Positions 47,351-60,667 of a DNA stretch of 64,000 nucleotides are shown here, one piece after another; the first letter of the stretch is position 1; the number at the start of each line of letters is the position of its first letter. Both the position numbers and the translations under genes were made by a program. The DNA comes from Diogma glabrata. Lineage: Eukaryota; Arthropoda; Insecta; Diptera; Cylindrotomidae. The DNA lies in contig OY856188.1 in the NCBI GenBank assembly GCA_963693315.1, positions 265,541,114 through 265,605,113 on the forward strand. Direction: 5' to 3'. Under the pieces are notes generated by a model. It was given only the letters and a program-made list of their open reading frames with translations, did no database searches and was not told the DNA's origin.

Positions 47351-48391
47351 ATTAAAAAAGAAACTAAAAACAACCAAGAACACAACACATTCGGTCTATC
47401 AGAATCTAAATTTGGTTGTGCGAGAAAATCATACTTAATAACAACGTGCTTTGAAAAAAAGAATACGATAGTCACTTAATTCCTATTATTCAATATGATT
47501 TTCTCATTATTTTCACAAAATCAAAGTGTTTAGACAAACTATGTAACGTTACTTTTAAATTAATTAGTATATCCTTTTACTTAAAAAAAGTGATCTTCAC
47601 ATGAAAATTAAATGTTAATATGAGTGACTTATTGATATGTAGAAATAAAAGGATATAATTTTGAAATTTACGTGAATTTTTAATAGGTTTTTTCTTTTAA
47701 AAATAACGTGTTTTCTTTTAAATATTCAAGATGATATCATATTATTTATATGCTTTAAATGAATATTCCCACTATTTTAAAATAATGTGAAGATCCGTTT
47801 ATAAAAATGTGACTCTTTTTTCTCTGTGTAGAAATCAATGTATTCATGTTTTGGTTGACCCGAAACAATCGTTTTAGACAATAAATCGCAGTTGAAATGT
47901 AAAATTGAAATAAAAATTTGATTTAAAAATGTTCGGTTCTCGGTCTATCAAACTCTAGGTTGTTCCCCTATCGTGCATCCTTCACATATCGTATAGTATA
48001 CTCCTTGCTCAGGCGTTTGAATTGTCTGGTAGAGATTTGAAACACATGGAATCTTTTTTTGTATCTGTTGTTATGATGTGGGTGGAAAGCAGAATGCTGA
48101 TTTCTTGACGCGCAGACACAGACAACATTTTAAGTAAAAATTTTTTAATTTTGATATTGTTTTGGTTTTGTTTAGAGAATCAGCCCGATATTTCTACAGT
48201 CACCTATCCAAATGGTTTTTTCGATTCTTCGTCCAGTGTTTTCCCGATTTTTTTTATTCATCTTATTAGTTTTAAGGTAGATTTCATAAAATAATCTACC
48301 TATTGCAATGGGCTTCATCTCGGAATTTCGGAAATATTTTGGTGCCAAACGACTATGAATAATAAGCAGAGACGGAAAAACAAAAAAAAAA

Positions 48392-49991
<1,600 letters not shown>

Positions 49992-50191
49992 NNNNNNNNN
50001 NNNNNNNNNNNNNNNNNNNNNNNNNNNNNNNNNNNNNNNNNNNNNNNNNNNNNNNNNNNNNNNNNNNNNNNNNNNNNNNNNNNNNNNNNNNNNNNNNNNN
50101 NNNNNNNNNNNNNNNNNNNNNNNNNNNNNNNNNNNNNNNNNNNNNNNNNNNNNNNNNNNNNNNNNNNNNNNNNNNNNNNNNNNNNNNNNNN
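49992..50191. other. Assembly gap, exactly 200 Ns
   Basis: A round-number gap next to a long TA tract, as scaffolders insert when the true length is unknown. The sequence just right of it (50192 on) is the start of a direct repeat that recurs at 60668, so the left end of that repeat is missing here. Confidence 0.99.
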
Positions 50192-51172
50192 GCTTAAATT
50201 CGTAAACATTCTTCTACTTTGTTTTAATCAAACAAAATGTAAAACTCATGTAGATGTAAATGCATTTTTTTTATTTTTTTTGTTGATACTGTCTGATACA
50301 ATCTCGTATTGAAATGTTTGAAGAACATCATGTTTTTCATTTAGAGATAAGAATGCTAACGATATTGTTATTTCATTTTCTTGACACAACTTTAATAACT
50401 GAAAACAAAACAATCACGAATTATATGTTGTCGATCCTTCTTTCTTTTTATAATTGGTTGACGATCTCGTTCTAAAAAACCGATTAAATTCCTTTGTTTG
50501 GGAAAATAAAACAACAGAGAGAAATATACAAATTTTTTGAATGGTCATCTCCTTCGCTCCCCTTCGTTTAGATTATTTAAACAAAGCATTTTTCATAATT
50601 GAGGTCAGTATGATTTTATTTGTAAAATCCATTAAAAGTCGGTTGTTTTTGAAAAACTTAAATAAAAACTAAAAATTTAAATAAAATTAATTAAAAAGTT
50701 CGTGTTGAATATCGAAAACGGAAAAATTTGACCTTTTTGAGGCTCGCGATATTCTTATTTGTTTTTATATTTAAATATTAAACGAAAACAATATAGTTGG
50801 TGTTAAACAATTAACAAAATGGCAGTACGATTTGATTATAAAATCATATAGTTCAATTCTAGATTTTGAAAAAAAATGATAAGTTAATAAGAAATTATTT
50901 AAAAGTACGCTTCGATTTTGAAAAAGAATTGATTATTTCTTAGCGATAATATTAAATCATTAAAAATTGATATCACTTTATTTCGTTATAAAATAAAGTT
51001 TAAGTTCAGATTGAAATGAAAATAATAAGAATAAAAATAAAAAAAAAAGGAATTTTTATGTTTGTAATTTTTTTTTTGGTGTATTCCTAAAGTGTAAATT
51101 ATTAATTGAAATCTCAAGAAGAATGAAAAATGAAAATAATTTGTGAAGTAAAAATGTAACGGATGTGATAGT
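50192..51172. repeat. Direct repeat copy 1 (putative 5' LTR part)
   Basis: Starts at the gap edge with GCTTAAATTCGTAAACATTC. It is about 99% identical to 60668-61647 by eye, differing in a T-run length and single bases such as 50319 and 50874. AT-rich with no open frame of interest. Confidence 0.93.
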
Positions 51173-51381
51173 TAAATGAAAAAAAATTATTATATGTAAA
51201 AATAAAAAAGGAATATCAGTTAATAACGGAATTGTAAATGAAAAACCATAAGACCTTCGAAATACTAAAAAATTTTTCTTCAGAGATTCCTCGCTGTTAT
51301 TGGTCTTAAAAATAATAATATAAAATATCAGTCTGGTATCCACTTGTGTAATTAACACTTTTTGTGATAAAGCGACATATG

Positions 51382-51414
51382 TCTATTGGAGTTGGTCTAT
51401 TTTAGTCCAATAGA
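51382..51414. repeat. 9-base perfect hairpin upstream of the putative promoter
   Basis: TCTATTGGA (51382-51390) and TCCAATAGA (51406-51414) are inverse complements around a 15-base loop. It may be a binding site or RNA structure of the retrotransposon; function unknown. Confidence 0.5.
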
Positions 51415-51554
51415 AAAACAACGACGAAGAAAGATAAAGATCTTCGTTAATAATAATTCACGAATTGCATCTCGACTTGGTGTGCAGTATACTACGTGAT
51501 TGCTACAACTCTGGATACCGATGACCTTGGACATGGTAGTCATTTACCTTTGGA

Positions 51555-51562
51555 TATAAATA
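51555..51562 (+). promoter_or_regulatory. TATAAATA, possible retrotransposon promoter
   Basis: TATAAATA lies about 270 bases before the primer-binding-site candidate and is followed by less AT-rich sequence (ACATTCGAGCACGAAAGTCG), as expected for the start of the R region. Confidence 0.4.
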
Positions 51563-51831
51563 AAGTTCAATACGACATTCGAGCACGAAAGTCGTTTCAA
51601 CGCTTGCAACATCAAGACGACCATCAACTTAAGGTTAGATTTAATTTTTAATTTTTTTTATATTGCTAAATTATTGAAATTCATTCTTTTGAATTGTGTT
51701 TAGACCAAATGGTCGTGTAAAGTAGAGTTCCATTCTAGAGATTTTTCTGGGGTTAAAACCTGCCCCAATAGCATATATTTTTATAATATCCTGGCATAAC
51801 GGAATCTGCCACAGATCCCGCTATAAATTTT

Positions 51832-51849
51832 TGGCGCCTGAAACAGAAA
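51832..51849 (+). promoter_or_regulatory. Possible primer-binding site
   Basis: TGGCGCCTGAAACAG starts with TGG, complementary to the CCA end of a tRNA, and resembles the lysine-tRNA type of site. It lies between the putative LTR end and the first ORF. Confidence 0.45.
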
Positions 51850-52090
51850 AAACTGGTTTGTAAACGGTAAAACGTTTTAAACCACAATTGAATTTAATTT
51901 TGGTTAAAAATTTTTGAAGTTATTAACTTCGGTTTTTTTTGTAAATAATTTTTCTTATAGAAATATTTTTTTTTCTTCAAATAATTTTTTATATACATTC
52001 CTGTTATTGGATTACTGTGAAAAATAAATTTTGGATTTTGAATTTTTTTTTCCTTGTATATAAATTTAAAAAAATAAAAATATAAATAAA

Positions 52091-52558
52091 ATGTACACTA
52101 GAAAACGCGGTGTACATCATCGTAGGGAAGTGCCACAACACTTCCGTACACCGCTTTACAGGAGGACGAGGCCGTCGCTGCCCAATCAACCCTTCTTCCC
52201 GCCGGAAGAAGAAGGAGCGGTAGGTCCGGATCAAGGGATGGATGGACTTCCACCAGCGCGAGAGGAACCATATGTTCCAGGACCGTGGGTGGGACTCGAT
52301 CCTTCTCTTGAGACTCACTGGACGCCAGCAAGAAGAGAGCTCTTGCGCTTGACGATGGAGGTGGTTGTCAGGGATTCACCAGGTCCAGTGGTTACTGAGC
52401 CTGCTGAACCCCTGATGACTGGAGCGCGAAGAAGGATGCTGGCCAAGAGGAAAAAGAATGACGAAAGGAAGAGGGTTGAGAGGAGAGCGATGGCACAAGC
52501 AAGGGATGAATTTGAAAGACTATGGGCAGTAGCCCACCCTGACTCTGATTCGGATTAA
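52091..52558 (+). CDS. Extra 155-residue ORF upstream of gag, unknown
   Basis: Starts with ATG in an A-rich context (TAAATAAAATG) 240 bases after the primer-binding-site candidate. The coding stretch is far richer in G+C than its surroundings, which supports a real gene. The N-terminal half is rich in Arg and Pro (RRTRPSLPNQPFFPPEEE); the C-terminal half is a charged, helical segment (ARRRMLAKRKKNDERKR) ending in acidic SDSD. No known domain. It might bind nucleic acid. It may be a separate gene of the retrotransposon or a displaced N-terminal part of Gag. After it, 52559-54180 has no clear gene. Confidence 0.55.
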   Translation: MYTRKRGVHHRREVPQHFRTPLYRRTRPSLPNQPFFPPEEEGAVGPDQGMDGLPPAREEPYVPGPWVGLDPSLETHWTPARRELLRLTMEVVVRDSPGPVVTEPAEPLMTGARRRMLAKRKKNDERKRVERRAMAQARDEFERLWAVAHPDSDSD

Positions 52559-53337
52559 GAGTCAGAAGGTTGTTGCCCAGATCCCACCTCCTATGGGTAT
52601 CTCTAAGAAAGAATCCAAGAAGGCTTAACCTTCTTAACATGTATCGTTGGTTGAAGATCGCCTCTGTCTTTTGGCATGCGATCACCAAGTGGATTAAATT
52701 TTTATAATAGTAAATTTCAATTAGTTTTCCTTCCGAGACTGAATGCAGCTTCACTGGTCGAGTGTTTATGCGGAAGAGAAGGGGTGCCTGGCAGTCCTAC
52801 GGACAGCTAGGATCGCTTCTACAATGCTAAGCACTCCTCCATACAAGTGAAACTGCATCCAGATCTCCACTCTGTTGGGAAGAACCAACGTTCGACTCAA
52901 CCTCCCTTCATAATTTCAATGGACTTAGCAAATCCATCCAACATCGCGTTTCAATAATAAATTCGGTCTTGTACTGAAATCGGATCTGGAGACTGGTACT
53001 CTATACTGGTCTACTCCCAACAAACGATATTAGTCTTAATTGTTTACTTTTCTATTTTTCTTAGTTTTAAGGATGAGTGAACTCAGCATATGATTTTTGT
53101 AGATAACAGATATTTAGGCTGAATCTTTAAACAATGCTGAATTAATTTCATCACGCGGGAGGGTACTAGAATGTAGATTTTAGGATTTTTAGGCCTATTT
53201 TTGTTCTAGACCTCACATATCGTTTCTGGGAAGAGATCGCGAGTTCGATTTTCCACTTCGAATCTTCGTTACAATTCCTTTTAAAAATTTTTTGATTATA
53301 CAGTCAATCGGTGTGGGCTTTGCCAAGGAAAAATCTC

Positions 53338-53720
53338 TAACATTATAAATACATAAATAAATAAATAATTTACTCTTTTCTAAATAAATAAATATTTTTT
53401 CAAATAAATAAATAAATATTTTTTTTATATCTCATAACAAATAAATATATTTTCATATATTATAAATAAATAAATAAATAAATATCTCCTTTTTTTAAAT
53501 AAATTAATAAATAAATAAATATTTTAATTTATAAATATTTTTACAAATAAATATTTTCTCACACATATTTTGATAAATAAATATTTTCTATTTTTTCATA
53601 AATAAATATATATACATTTTTTTTTTTTAAAATTCAATAAATAAATAATTAAATAATTAAATAAATGAATATTTTCTCATTTCATAAATAAATAAATAAA
53701 TATATATATTTATATATTGA
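53338..53720. repeat. (ATAAATAA)n-rich low-complexity tract
   Basis: Repeated ATAAATAAATAAATA words interrupted by T runs and TATATA, between the extra ORF and gag. Probably untranslated DNA of the element or a later expansion. Confidence 0.85.
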
Positions 53721-54164
53721 ATAAATGAATTAAATAAGCTGAACATCAAGAAAATAAATAATTAAATTTTCTCCTACATATTAAGTAAATCAAGGTGTAC
53801 AAGTTGCAACAAAATAACTAGATTGTAAGTAAATCAATATTTTTTGCAAATAGATATTTAAATAATCATCTTTTTCCTAGGATCTTTAAGATCAATAAAT
53901 TTTTCCCTGTAAAACGAAGGTCGAAGGAATTGATTATTCAAAAAATTTGTATATTTCTTTCTGCTGTTGTTGGTCGCGTGTTCACGATTTCTAGTCGATT
54001 TACAATTTTTTTATTGCACTTTACAATTTTTTTTACGGTTGTTGGTTTTATATTTTTTGTGGGGAAAAAACATTTCAGGGGGTCACAATCATTATCGTCT
54101 GTTGTTGGTTTTGTTGAGTTGCAATTTTTTTTATATTTTTTGTCCTTCTTTTCATAAAATCTGA

Positions 54165-55959
54165 CAACAAAAGAAAACGTCAGAGGTGCCGATAGACCAT
54201 CCGTTTTACGGTCTCGAGTTGTGCGAGTTATGGGTCGAGTGCTTCCTTCGGGACATCCAATACAACAGCGAAGGGTGGATACAACAGTTAAGTGATGCTG
54301 CGAGAAGTGCAACAGCACCAATAGTACAAACACACGCAGCAAATACTAAGGAAGAAAGTGAACTGATTCTGGCAGCAGCTCTGTTTCTGGCTCGGGAAGT
54401 AAGGAGTTTAGTGGCTCCAGTGCCACCAAACACACTAAAAGGATTGTTAAATCGTATAACCCATTACGTGGACCGAAATAACCGCATAAGAAACATGGAA
54501 GAGTTAAAAGATGCTACCGAATACGCAGCCAGGTCATTGTCTGAAACTTTCAGGACCATCACTGCACTGATAATGGGACCAGAAGGAGGGGTCTTAAGAA
54601 AAGATGTACCAGCACCTGCAAATCTTGACAAATCATTTCAAGGTGTATTCGCGAGATCAACTCCAAATCATATGGAACCACTAGGTGACCTGATTGATAA
54701 TATGACGGGCCGTCAACGAAGACCGCGTCTTCCACAACCAGCCAATGAGGTACAGCAGGAACAGCTTGGACCGGCAATACCACTGGAAGAGCTATTCAAT
54801 GACATCAGAATAGCTCCACCACCATACCGATCGGCTAGCGTCTCAGCAGTACCAGCATACATACAACCGCATGAAGGGTACCAACCACACAGGTATTTGA
54901 GTCAATTCTATACGAATTGGCTCCCCTACTTCTCTGGTGACGGGTCCTCACCCGATGCTCATGAATTCTTTCATTTGGTTGAGGTGGCTTCACGAAGGGA
55001 TCGGGTGACCTTTGACGATTTAAAGTCAATCGTTCCCCGATATCTCCGTGGAGCCGCTGAAAAACATTACATAAATCTGATATAATGAGTAATATGAGTA
55101 TCGAGTGGTGACCTATCCCATATTGAGAGAAGCATTAGTTAACACGTTCGGTACCCTTACAGATGATAAGACGGTTTTGAAAGTGCTGCTGAGCCGTAGA
55201 CAAAAACATAAAGAGAGTGTCTATGACTACATAATTGGTATGAACAACTTAAATAGTAGACTGATCCGGCCTTATAATCCACGAGAATTAATAGAGATAG
55301 TTCGAGACGGTTTGTCTGCAGAATTAAGAAGTGCAACAATGATAGCTGAGTTTGCATCACTTGAAGACCTGCGTGTGATGTGCCAAAAATTTGAAAAATT
55401 TTGGGCATCATCACCCGTAGCGTCAAGGATAGGTGGGCAACCTCTGTTACCACCAATAAGAACAGCTGGTCAATACCGGATCAGTGAAGTCACACCTTCT
55501 GATGAAGACGAAACAGGTCCATCTAATTATCAACCAGGTCCATCAAACTACGTTACAGGTCCTTCAAATCATCAAATGGTTCCAGCAAACTACTCGACTT
55601 ATGTAGATGCCTACAGCGCACCACCAAGAATACTAGCCAGACCAACAAATGCTAATAGGTCAAAACTACCACCACCGCCACCTAGAACTGAACATCAAAT
55701 TTGTAGCCGGTGTAAAGATATTGGTCACACGATATACAACTGTCCTCAAAAGCCGTACTGCTATCGATGTGGTAAGGCTGACACCATCTCTCCACGATGT
55801 ACTAATTGTCATCCACCGCTTCATTTAAACTCTCGGGCGGGAGTACAGAATTCGCGAACTGTGCCCCCAAACCCATCTTCGAGTCCGCGAGGTCATCTGA
55901 GAGATGCGTCAACCACCACCGAAGAAGAAGATCTTTCGCCACCACAGTACCACAAATAA
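54165..55959 (+). pseudogene. Gag of the Ty3-type element, broken near 55085
   Basis: Two frames make one Gag. 54165-55085 covers the N-terminal part and the capsid start (LPYFSGDGSSPDAHEFFHLVE). A stop and +1 frame change at 55083-55105, in a duplicated AATGAGT/AATATGAGT stretch, separates it from 55105-55959. That part continues the capsid (YPILREALVNTFG, SRRQKHKESVYDYI) and ends with zinc knuckles: CSRCKDIGHTIYNC (complete) and CYRCGKADTISPRC (His missing). No in-frame ATG precedes residue about 100 before an upstream TGA at 54162, so the start is unclear or lost. The zinc-knuckle part overlaps pol by 154 bases in the -1 frame, the usual Ty3 expression device. Confidence 0.85.
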
Positions 55960-58900
55960 GTAAATCTGTTCAAACTTCAACACCATTACTGATACGTCAG
56001 AAAAAAAGATCTCAAAAGCGTATTGAACGCTCGCGCATTTACTTTAGAAAAAGGAAACTTCTCAATAAAGCGTGTGTCTCTTCGATCATTTATCGGGAGA
56101 ATGGTCCTAGACCACACCTTTATATAAACATTTTTAATAAAAAAGTTTATGGACTTCTAGATAGTGGAGCCTCTATCAGTATTCTGGGAAGAAATTCCCT
56201 AGAATTATTAAGAAACGCCGGCATAACCTATCACAAAATGTTTTCTGCCATCCGTACAGCAGATGGTACCCGTAATCATATCCTGGGTTATGTAGACGCT
56301 CCTATAAATTTCAATGGCTTATCGAAAATTTTTCGTTTTCATGTTGTTCCAAGTTTGCATGAGGAACTCTACCTGGGCATCGATTTCTGGAGGGAATTTG
56401 GTATCACTCCTTCATTTGTCAGTGAATTGACACCGATTGAATCTAATAACAACTTAAAGCACGATCTAAACCCTGACCAGCTACAAGAACTGGAGAACGT
56501 CAAGGATTCTTTTCCTTCTTTTGAGGTATTAGGTCTCGGCAAAACATCTTTGGTTGAACATGTCATCGATGTTGGGGATAGTGCACCTGTGAAACAGAGG
56601 CATTACCCCACATCGCCGGCAGTTCAACAAAAGATTTATGCTGAATTAGACCGTATGCTTCAATTAGGAGTGATCGAAGAGAGTTCTGACAGTTCTTGGT
56701 GCTCGCCAGTGGTTTTAATACAAAAATCTTCTGGGAAGAATCGTCTATGTTTAGATTCTAGACGTGTCAACGCACTGACCAAAAAGGATGCATACCCACT
56801 TCCATTAATCGATGGCTTGTTAGGACGTCTAAATAGTACGAGATACATAAGCAGTATTGATCTCAAAGATGCGTTCTGGCAAATTCCTTTGTCAGAAACA
56901 TCACGAGATAAAACAGCCTTCAGAGTGCCTGGACGACCATTGTACCAATTCAAGGTTATGCCTTTTGGTTTGTGCAATGCTCCCCAGACAATGTGTCAGC
57001 TGATGCATAAAGTGATACCTCACAAGTATCATGAAAGTGTCTTCGTCTATTTAGACGACCTACTGGTAGTGTCCTCAACATTCGAGGAACACATGGAACT
57101 ACTGTCTATAGTCTCTACTCTTTTAACAAATGCAGGTCTAACCATCAATCTGCAGAAAAGTAAGTTCGTGCTGCGAGAAGTAAAGTATTTGGGCTTTTTG
57201 GTTGGCGAAGGTGGATTGAAAACGGATCCAGAAAAAGTACGAGCTATTGAGGAATATCCAGCTTCAACAACTGTTAAACAGATTCGTCGGTTATTAGGTA
57301 TGGCAGGGTGGTATCAATGATTTATACCAAACTACGCTAGTGTTGTTTCACCTATTACAGATCTTTTGAAAAAAGGATCTAAACGACTGGTATGGACTGA
57401 TGGAGCCCAAACCGCCTTTAACAATTTAAAACATCTTTTGACTGTAGCCCCAGTTTTAATAAATCCTAATTATGGAAAAGAATTTTTTATTAGATGTGAT
57501 GCAAGCATCACGGGTGTAGGAAGTGTATTGTATCAGCTGGATGATGAAGGCCATGAGTGTCCGATAGCATTCATGTCTAAAAAGTTGAATAAAGCCCAAA
57601 GGAATTATTCAGTGTCTGAGCTTGAGTGTCTTGCAGCAATTCTCAGCGTGAAGAAATTCAGAGCCTACGTGGAGGGTCATAAATTTACAATTGTGACCCA
57701 TCATTCGAGTCTAAAGTGGTTGATGTCACAAAAAGATTTGAGTGGTCGGCTAGCTAGATGGAGTTTAAAGCTTCAACACATGGATTTTTCTATTGTACAT
57801 AGTAAAGGGACCCAAAACGTAGTACCTGATGCTCTGTCTCGTATATATGACGACACGTCTGAAGAATTTGCTGAAGCACTCGCTCATACTGACGACACTA
57901 TTAAATCAGATGATGAATGTTATCGGCACCATGAATACACAAACATGATAGCCAAAGTACAATTGTCTCCTCAGGATTTTCCAATGGTGAAACAGTTGGA
58001 TGGTAAGCTATACATGCGCATAGAACCTAAAGCTGATGCAGTACCTAACGATTTGCCTGTGTGGAAACTTTGGATACCAAAACCTTTAACTACTAAATTG
58101 ATCAAGGAACATCACGACAACTGTATAGCTGCTCATGGAGGGGTAAAGAAGACCTTGGTGGGTCTTCGGCGTCTCTACTACTGGCCGGGCATGGCATCTC
58201 AAGTTCATGACTATGTCGTGTCTTGCGATGTCTGCAAACAATCGAAGGCAATAAATCAGATATTGCGTCCACCAATGCAATCCCGATTTATAACAGATAC
58301 CATGGCAGCGTATTTATATTGATTTTTTGGGTCCGTATCCCAGATCAAAATCTGGGAATACTGTTCTTCTGATTGTACTTGATCACTTGTCAAAATTTGT
58401 ATTAATTAAACCACTCAGAAATGCTACGTCACCTTCTGTGAATGCATTTTTGATAAATGAAGTTTTTCTCACATATGGTGTTCCAGAGTTTCTTCATAGC
58501 GACAATGGTAAACAATTTACTAGTAATTCTTTTCAAAAACTGTTGTCAGAATTCAACATTTCTCATATTAAAACTGGAGTCTACAGTCCTCAGAGCAACG
58601 CTTCGGAAAGGGTGAATAGGTCAATATTAGCTGCGATCAGATCTTACATTAAAGGTATGCATAATACGTGGGATTCGCATTTGGGAGATATAGCTTTTGC
58701 ACTACGTTCCGCAGTACATAGCACAACACTTCATTCTCCATACTACGTGTTGTTTGGTCAACACCCTATATCAGATGGCAAGACTTACACAACTCTTCGA
58801 ACTTTACATAGTCTGGGTGAACCAATAGATATGGACATGGATCATACAGATCAATTAGCAATCGTCAGAGCTCGCATTAAGAAATATATGGACACAGCTT

Positions 58901-59139
58901 TCGCAAAGTCCCAACAACATTATAATTTACGGACGCGACCTCGTACATTTGAAATACAACAACGAGTCTTGGTACGACAACATCACCTAAGTGATGCAGC
59001 AAACAAGTTTTCGGCCAAGCTGGCTCCGAAATTCCTACCAGCCATAATAACAAGCAGGGTTGGTAATGTGTTGTACAAATGTACAAATTTGGATGGTAAG
59101 CCCATTGGGACTTCCCATGCCAAAGATATAAGAATTTAA
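55806..59139 (+). pseudogene. Pol of the Ty3-type element: protease, RT, RNase H, integrase; broken
   Basis: Protease LLDSGASISILG (about 56157). Reverse transcriptase with SSIDLKDAFWQIPL, VMPFGLCNAPQTM and the catalytic FVYLDDLLV (about 57050). RNase H with FIRCDASITG and SVSELECLAAI, but the third conserved Asp is His (THHSSLKWL, CAT at 57698-57700). Integrase has an HHCC finger (HHDNCIAAHGG...SCDVCKQSK), then Asp in YIDFLGPY (about 58320), Asp in HSDNGKQF and Glu in SERVNRS, and a C-terminal domain to 59139. Lesions: an in-frame TGA at 57318-57320 after GMAGWYQ, and a one-base shift near 58275-58300 before the integrase core. The element cannot make active Pol as assembled. Confidence 0.93.
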
Positions 59140-60667
59140 AAAAATTTCAAACATCATTTATCTAGTTCCTGTTAACTTATTTTTCTTGTATTAGTTTTTT
59201 TTATCCTTATCAATTTATTAATTATTATTAATTTTTTTTTATTATTATTCTTTAGATTGGTATCTTGATTTATTAAAATTTCTCACCTTGGTTGTTCTAA
59301 TAAATCATCCACTATGCTTAACATATTAACGTTTTCGTGTTAGATGTGAGCCGCTTAAGACTTTGTCTGCGGTTATCTGACTCTACTTTGTATTAGCTTA
59401 CCCTCCCCATTCATTTTTTATTAACTTTCAAAAATTTCTACTATTTTTCTAGATAGTCTTCATCGCTAACAATAGTAATGCTGTCTCTCATTACCTGAAA
59501 TTGAATTTTGGTACTTGAGGGCACTGTTCAGTAAGAGTATTAGGTAGTTTTTTTGCATTAGTTTTAGTTTTTTCTTTAGTTTTAGTTTTTTTTGGGAAAT
59601 TTGATGTACGTAGAAAGAGATTATTAGGCTCATATCTGTCATCAGTTCCACATACAATTACTGAACAGGGCTCTCAAGTATGGAATTTCGGTGGATGGTC
59701 ATGATGGTCAACATTTATATTCCTTTTTATTACAATAGAACTTACCTTAAATAAATATTCTCATTAGCCTGCATCTAAAGTTTGACACACTTGTGCATAC
59801 ATACCAACTCTGCGCTGCCTGTTGTCTGCTGGGACTCGGCATGTCTCAATTGGGGAACTTTTACAGCGAGACATGACAGTTTACACGATATCATTAATGC
59901 AGCTGATCAACAAGCTCTGGCGTTCTACAATCAAGAATTTGGATGCAATAGTCCTTAAGTCAACATAAATAAAACAGTTTTTTTTTTGAAACATGTGTAA
60001 TTCGAAATTCTTTCATAATGGATATACAACATCAGTAATTCTAAACATCTTTATTTTCATCATGGTTACTCAACATCTACAATACGTACTTTCTTTCATC
60101 ATTTAGCGTCATGCAAAAATTCTAAACATCTGGTTGTCTTGGGAGAGGCACTCGACTCATCAATTCGTATACCTAATATCGGTAAATAATGGTGATTGCT
60201 ACATATTTTTCTTTCCTTAATCTTCACAAAAAGCGTTTCACTGTTGAATGCTTGTTTGATATCGGTTCAGGAAATTGTCTGTTATGCCGCAATCTGAGGA
60301 ATTATCTAACCAATAGCGTTTATAAGAGAGTCTACATCCCACTCCAGAACGAGTGCAGGTTCTGTATTGGTAGACTGAAGGAAATGTATGCCTTGGTAGT
60401 GAGATTTAACGGTCAACGAACAGTCAAGGATACATTTTCTTCAGTCGCCACACTGTTCTATTTCTTCTCTCCCTTATAAACTCACTACTTGGTAATCTTC
60501 AAGTTTAACATCCGTAACTACATAAAACAGCAGCTTAGTTCAACAAAAATACATTACATAATGAACCAGTATCAAAACCATTAATTAATCGCGTTGCTAC
60601 AACAACACGTCGTGTTGATTCAGTATCAATTTCTATTAACAAAACTATCAGTCTCACAATTAACATT
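59140..60667. other. Region between pol and the right repeat, no gene assigned
   Basis: An env gene could lie here in an insect Ty3 element, but I see no signal peptide, furin-type site or membrane anchor. The 96-codon frame at 60189-60479 has several Cys (FDIGSGNCLLCRNLRNYL) but no recognised motif. Most of the region is AT-rich 3' untranslated DNA. Confidence 0.5.

Larger units (their letters stand above)
41829..47828 (-). mobile_element. Complete 6000-base DNA transposon, CAC...GTG ends (CMC-like)
   Basis: Left tip CACTGAGAATAAA; right tip read inward CACAGAGAAAAAA. A TA lies on each side (41827-41828 and 47829-47830). The paralogous block A has the empty site AACTGCTAGAAATC with a single TA at 3816-3817, proving both boundaries. 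Near both ends recur AAAAGGATAT / AAAAGAATATCC-type words, like subterminal binding repeats. CAC(A/T)G tips and a 2-base duplication suit the CACTA/Mirage/Chapaev group, though membership is inference. It carries two genes on the minus strand: a six-exon partner gene (47350-45148) and the 808-residue transposase candidate (45135-42709). 41829-42708 and 47351-47828 are non-coding ends. Confidence 0.9.

Noticed and set aside
45906..47383. Separate short genes of 64-154 codons within the 6-kb transposon
   Set aside because: They join through consensus splice sites in matching phase and are better explained as exons of one gene.
52091..52331. Minus-strand frames opposite the 155-residue ORF
   Set aside because: They are mirror shadows of a GC-rich coding stretch; the plus-strand ORF has the better start context and composition.
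59140..60667. Envelope gene downstream of pol
   Set aside because: No long frame, signal peptide, cleavage site or membrane anchor could be seen.
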